DNA from: a virus
Length of the DNA stretch: 29,675 bases
IMG/VR virus record: IMGVR_UViG_3300011416_000031
Coordinates: 1 to 29,675 of that record
Reading direction: 5' to 3' (one strand)
Below the pieces are notes generated by a model. It did no database searches, was not told where the DNA came from, and was given only the letters and a program-made list of their open reading frames with translations. The stretch's first letter is position 1; every line of letters begins with the position of its first letter. A program made the translations under genes and the position numbers. Positions 27,628-29,675 of the stretch are shown piece after piece.

Positions 27628-27716
27628 TTCTTGGACTCGATACACTGACCGCATGTCATACATTCATCAAAGTCGATATCAACGTAGCCATATTTCCAAC
27701 AGTCCTTGTGGGCCAT
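27624..27716 (-). CDS. 30-residue four-Cys-type microprotein
   Basis: ATG 27716 has AGGGAG five bases before it and lies inside the preceding gene. Sequence AHKDCWKYGYVDIDFDECMT, then CGQCIESKK with four cysteines. The CxxC pair recalls a ferredoxin-like or zinc knuckle, but it is too short to assign. Confidence 0.5.
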   Translation of the reverse strand: MAHKDCWKYGYVDIDFDECMTCGQCIESKK

Positions 27717-27817
27717 AACGACTCCCTTAATATCTGAAGTGTTTCGAGGTCAACCGTGGCCCCGGTCTGCCAGAAGATTTTGTTCTGCATGTCTATGAGC
27801 GTTCTCAGGCGTTCCAT
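27656..27817 (-). CDS. Small protein overlapping microproteins
   Basis: A 53-residue protein from ATG 27817 (MERLRTLIDMQNKIFWQTGA, then TVDLETLQILRESLW). The first 37 residues look coding. The last 17 overlap the 30-residue ORF in another frame and look less so. The ribosome site is weak (GGGGTAATAA). Real but unrecognised, moderate certainty. Confidence 0.45.
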   Translation of the reverse strand: MERLRTLIDMQNKIFWQTGATVDLETLQILRESLWPTRTVGNMATLISTLMNV

Positions 27818-27838
27818 TTATTACCCCGCAGAGGGGAG

Positions 27839-28228
27839 TCATGCGAGTTCAATATGCGGTCGGTCTTTGAATGAGTGCTCTAGCATATTAAAATCGCCGT
27901 CCCAATCAGCGCCCAACCTGATTTTGATGCCCATCATTCGGGCCACTCCCAGGATGACACCAGATAGCAGTGTGAAGGCTTCGGCATCGTTCCAGTTCAG
28001 CGGATAAGGGGCTACGTCCACGGCACGGCTGGGGAGCTTGTTATGCTCTCCGTGCGGCCATTTCAACTTGCTGTTGCCATCGGCAAATGCCTTGTCCTGT
28101 TCGGCCTGCCCGCGATGCCCGCAGGTGATGGAGAAGTCAACGTGCTTGATGGCCTCGTTCATCAGCCGCTGCAAGTCGGGGTGACAGGTGGTCAGTCGTT
28201 CTGCGGATTGTTTACCGAATGTTGGCAT
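27839..28228 (-). CDS. Peptidase M15 endolysin
   Basis: A 129-residue single-domain enzyme of the VanY/L-alanyl-D-glutamate peptidase type. CHPDLQRLMNEAIKHVDFSI leads to the zinc site: HGEHNKLPSRAVDVAPY (H62, D71 likely) and the final PHIEL (H125). T5-type endolysins share this small size and cut the peptide stem of peptidoglycan. No signal peptide, so it depends on a holin. AGGAGA precedes the ATG. Confidence 0.9.
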   Translation of the reverse strand: MPTFGKQSAERLTTCHPDLQRLMNEAIKHVDFSITCGHRGQAEQDKAFADGNSKLKWPHGEHNKLPSRAVDVAPYPLNWNDAEAFTLLSGVILGVARMMGIKIRLGADWDGDFNMLEHSFKDRPHIELA

Positions 28229-28259
28229 GTTTATCTCCTATCTTTCAGTGTGCCGAGTT

Positions 28260-28634
28260 TCATCCGAATATCTCCTTCCAGAGTTTCGCCGCCCACATAC
28301 CAATATTGAACTTGTCAGCAATCAGAACCACAAAGATTCCAAGCAGCAGGAGTTTGTCGGCCAGTTGAATCTTGACACTCTCCCAGAACTTTTTTTCAGT
28401 GGAGGTGACCTCCTCTACACCTGCGTCATGGGCATGGACGAGCTCAACTTTCCTTATTCGGCTGAAGACCTCGGAAAGGTCTTTGTCGTGTTTGTCCAGC
28501 CTCTTCTCATGGCCCGAGACGATGGCACCCTGTTCTGCTATGGTCTCAAGGGCGGTGACCACACGGTCAAGCACGGCCTCTAGGCGGTTGATCTTGGGGT
28601 CTTGTGGACAGTCTGCTACGGTGTGGTTATTCAT
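28260..28634 (-). CDS. Coiled-coil plus C-terminal membrane protein (XhlA-like)
   Basis: A 124-residue protein. A long coiled coil (NRLEAVLDRVVTALETIAEQ, then GHEKRLDKHDKDLSEVFSRI) precedes a single membrane span near the C-terminus (KLLLLGIFVVLIADKFNIGM) and a short tail. This is the layout of XhlA-type haemolysin/holin-associated proteins in phage lysis cassettes. GGGAGAGAA precedes the ATG. Confidence 0.6.
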   Translation of the reverse strand: MNNHTVADCPQDPKINRLEAVLDRVVTALETIAEQGAIVSGHEKRLDKHDKDLSEVFSRIRKVELVHAHDAGVEEVTSTEKKFWESVKIQLADKLLLLGIFVVLIADKFNIGMWAAKLWKEIFG

Positions 28635-28691
28635 GGTCTTCTCTCCCAGTGATTGAAGTACGCCCGAAGGCCATTACAGCGAATAGTACAG

Positions 28692-29186
28692 CTACGGTAT
28701 CGGAATAGCTATGTCGTCAATCCACATTGTCTCGCCGGCGCCGAACGGGGTGACCGAAATGGTCACCAGCTGTCCGGCGCCTGCCGGGCAGGGACCGGAC
28801 ACGTAGTACCAAGTGCTGCCTGCACCGCTCAAGACCTGGTTTATCACTGTGGTTGCGCCTACGGTGACCAGCACGGTGTGATTTGCGCCGTAGTAGTACC
28901 TGATCCACATGCCAAAGGTGCCGCCTGCGGTGTCCATTGTCCTAGTCATGGTGACAGCAGCGCCACTGGGGGCGGTAACCTTGGCTGATTTGCTGCCCGC
29001 GTGAAACTGGTCGGTGGCTATGCCGAAGGTCGCCGAGGCCCAAGGTGATATTGTCGCCCCTTCAAAGGCGGCGGCCTCGTACTTGACGACATTCCCCACC
29101 AGCAAAAACCGCTTTGCCGCTGGTCCCGCATGGCAGTTGGTGGCGATCAGCAACAGGATTGTCAGAAGTCGTATCCGCATAATCAC
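28692..29186 (-). CDS. Secreted beta-sandwich (carbohydrate-binding-like) protein
   Basis: About 164 residues from GTG 29186 (overlapping the upstream stop) or ATG 29180. Signal peptide MRIRLLTILLLIATNCHA is followed by a jelly-roll type pattern (FEGATISPWASATFGIATDQ, then FHAGSKSAKVTA, later WIDDIAIPI). The F.G...W.....G....D..HSGSKSAKVT...WIDD layout is that of carbohydrate-binding modules. It could be a virion or surface decoration protein. The signal peptide in a phage gene is unusual. Confidence 0.6.
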   Translation of the reverse strand: MIMRIRLLTILLLIATNCHAGPAAKRFLLVGNVVKYEAAAFEGATISPWASATFGIATDQFHAGSKSAKVTAPSGAAVTMTRTMDTAGGTFGMWIRYYYGANHTVLVTVGATTVINQVLSGAGSTWYYVSGPCPAGAGQLVTISVTPFGAGETMWIDDIAIPIP

Positions 29187-29675
29187 ATCCCCGCCATGAC
29201 GTTACAGTGCCAGTAGTCTGTAGCGAAGGCCCCGCAGACCAGCACGTTATCTTTGGATACCGTCAAAGTCGGAGCAGTTGCAGCAGGCCATTTGATGTTG
29301 CTGCCACCCCATGTCGGTAGGGTTGTGCCGGTTATCAGTTTTGCCGTAAAGGATGCCCCTGCAACGGGTGTTGCCAGGCTGATAGTGCAAGCACCTGATA
29401 AGGTCATGATCTGCATCCCGCCGTTGGCAGGGTCGAGCGTGGCCGATGTGGAGCAGGTAGCCGGTGAGGTCGTGTAGACAGTTTCTTTGTATTGGGTGGC
29501 GGTGATACTCCCCACCCCGGTGCAGGTAGTATTCCCGACACAAACAGCGCCGTCGTTCTGTATTCTCATGCGAGTAGTGCGTGCGGTTGTTCCGGTGGCC
29601 GTAGTCTGGAAGTCCATATAACTACCCTTTGCGGTAGTGGTATGGGTTTCAGAGGCATTGACAACCCAAGCCGCG
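29183..29675 (-). CDS. Fibre-like protein, C-terminal part (runs off right end)
   Basis: The frame is open to the window edge (no stop upstream of 29617), so this is the last ~163 residues of a larger gene. TTRMRIQNDGAVCVGNTTCT is the repeat-like motif of phage tail fibre/appendage proteins (MRI...G.VGIG). Then comes a Thr/Ala-rich beta region with paired cysteines (PATCSTSATLDP, GACTISLATP) and an end CGAFATDYWHCNVMAGM. Host-recognition role is likely by analogy. ATG 29617 is internal. Confidence 0.7.
   Translation of the reverse strand, partial: AAWVVNASETHTTTAKGSYMDFQTTATGTTARTTRMRIQNDGAVCVGNTTCTGVGSITATQYKETVYTTSPATCSTSATLDPANGGMQIMTLSGACTISLATPVAGASFTAKLITGTTLPTWGGSNIKWPAATAPTLTVSKDNVLVCGAFATDYWHCNVMAGM

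Noticed and set aside
1-29675. tRNA genes, CRISPR arrays, insertion sequences or an integrase
   Set aside because: I saw no cloverleaf-like sequence, spaced repeat array, transposase motif or tyrosine/serine recombinase signature in the window.

Overview
This window is almost certainly a stretch of a tailed double-stranded DNA bacteriophage or prophage. It is packed with short, overlapping genes that all read on the minus strand, most with strong Shine-Dalgarno sequences and many with ATGA or GTGA stop/start overlaps. It contains phage hallmarks: small and large terminase, a portal, a scaffold-like protein, an endolysin, ERF/YqaJ/NinB recombination proteins and a DnaC-like helicase loader. 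Signal peptides and a lipobox protein in the lysis region suggest a Gram-negative host, but the host cannot be named from sequence alone. No integrase is visible. Both ends cut through open genes (scaffold at position 1, a fibre-like protein at position 29675).

Read in the direction of transcription (right to left): (a) 29675-26546, fibre-like and secreted proteins, a coiled-coil/membrane protein, an M15 endolysin, tiny Cys-rich ORFs, a His-Asp (PLA2-like?) protein, a two-helix holin candidate, a lipoprotein, and a small gene that seems to need a -1 frameshift; this block ends at a Rho-independent terminator (26509-26539). (b) From a sigma70-type promoter (26450-26478): SH3-like protein, Dam methyltransferase, PAPS-reductase-like enzyme no. 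2, LPD29-like protein, Zn-ribbon microproteins; then a promoter with an internal inverted repeat (23457-23485), a Cro-like regulator, small membrane proteins, ERF annealing protein, YqaJ exonuclease, NinB, an HTH regulator, a VRR-NUC nuclease, a MazG-like protein and a terminator-like leader. (c) 18167-14339, replication: an O/DnaT-like initiator carrying iteron-like repeats, the DnaC-like loader, a LAGLIDADG endonuclease, an HNH protein, and PAPS-reductase-like enzyme no. 1 bounded by a 26-bp direct repeat. (d) From a strong promoter with a palindrome in its spacer (14257-14285): small accessory genes including a Lar-like protein. (e) From a promoter at 12046-12074: late genes, terS, terL, ten small genes, portal, secreted protein, DUF5856-like protein and scaffold.

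The most striking element is in terL. An intein interrupts the nuclease active-site motif, and inside it a complete HNH endonuclease gene with its own Shine-Dalgarno is encoded in a different reading frame, while the terminase/intein frame stays open across all of it. One stretch of about 660 bases therefore encodes both the intein's linker plus C-terminal splicing block and a homing endonuclease. In all, five homing-type endonucleases from three families (HNH x3, GIY-YIG, LAGLIDADG) lie in this 30 kb.

Other items worth attention are the A_AAA_AAG slippery gene, the duplicated PAPS-reductase-like genes with repeat-bounded cassette structure, the iteron-like palindromes inside the replication gene, and several short sequence motifs that recur exactly at gene boundaries.
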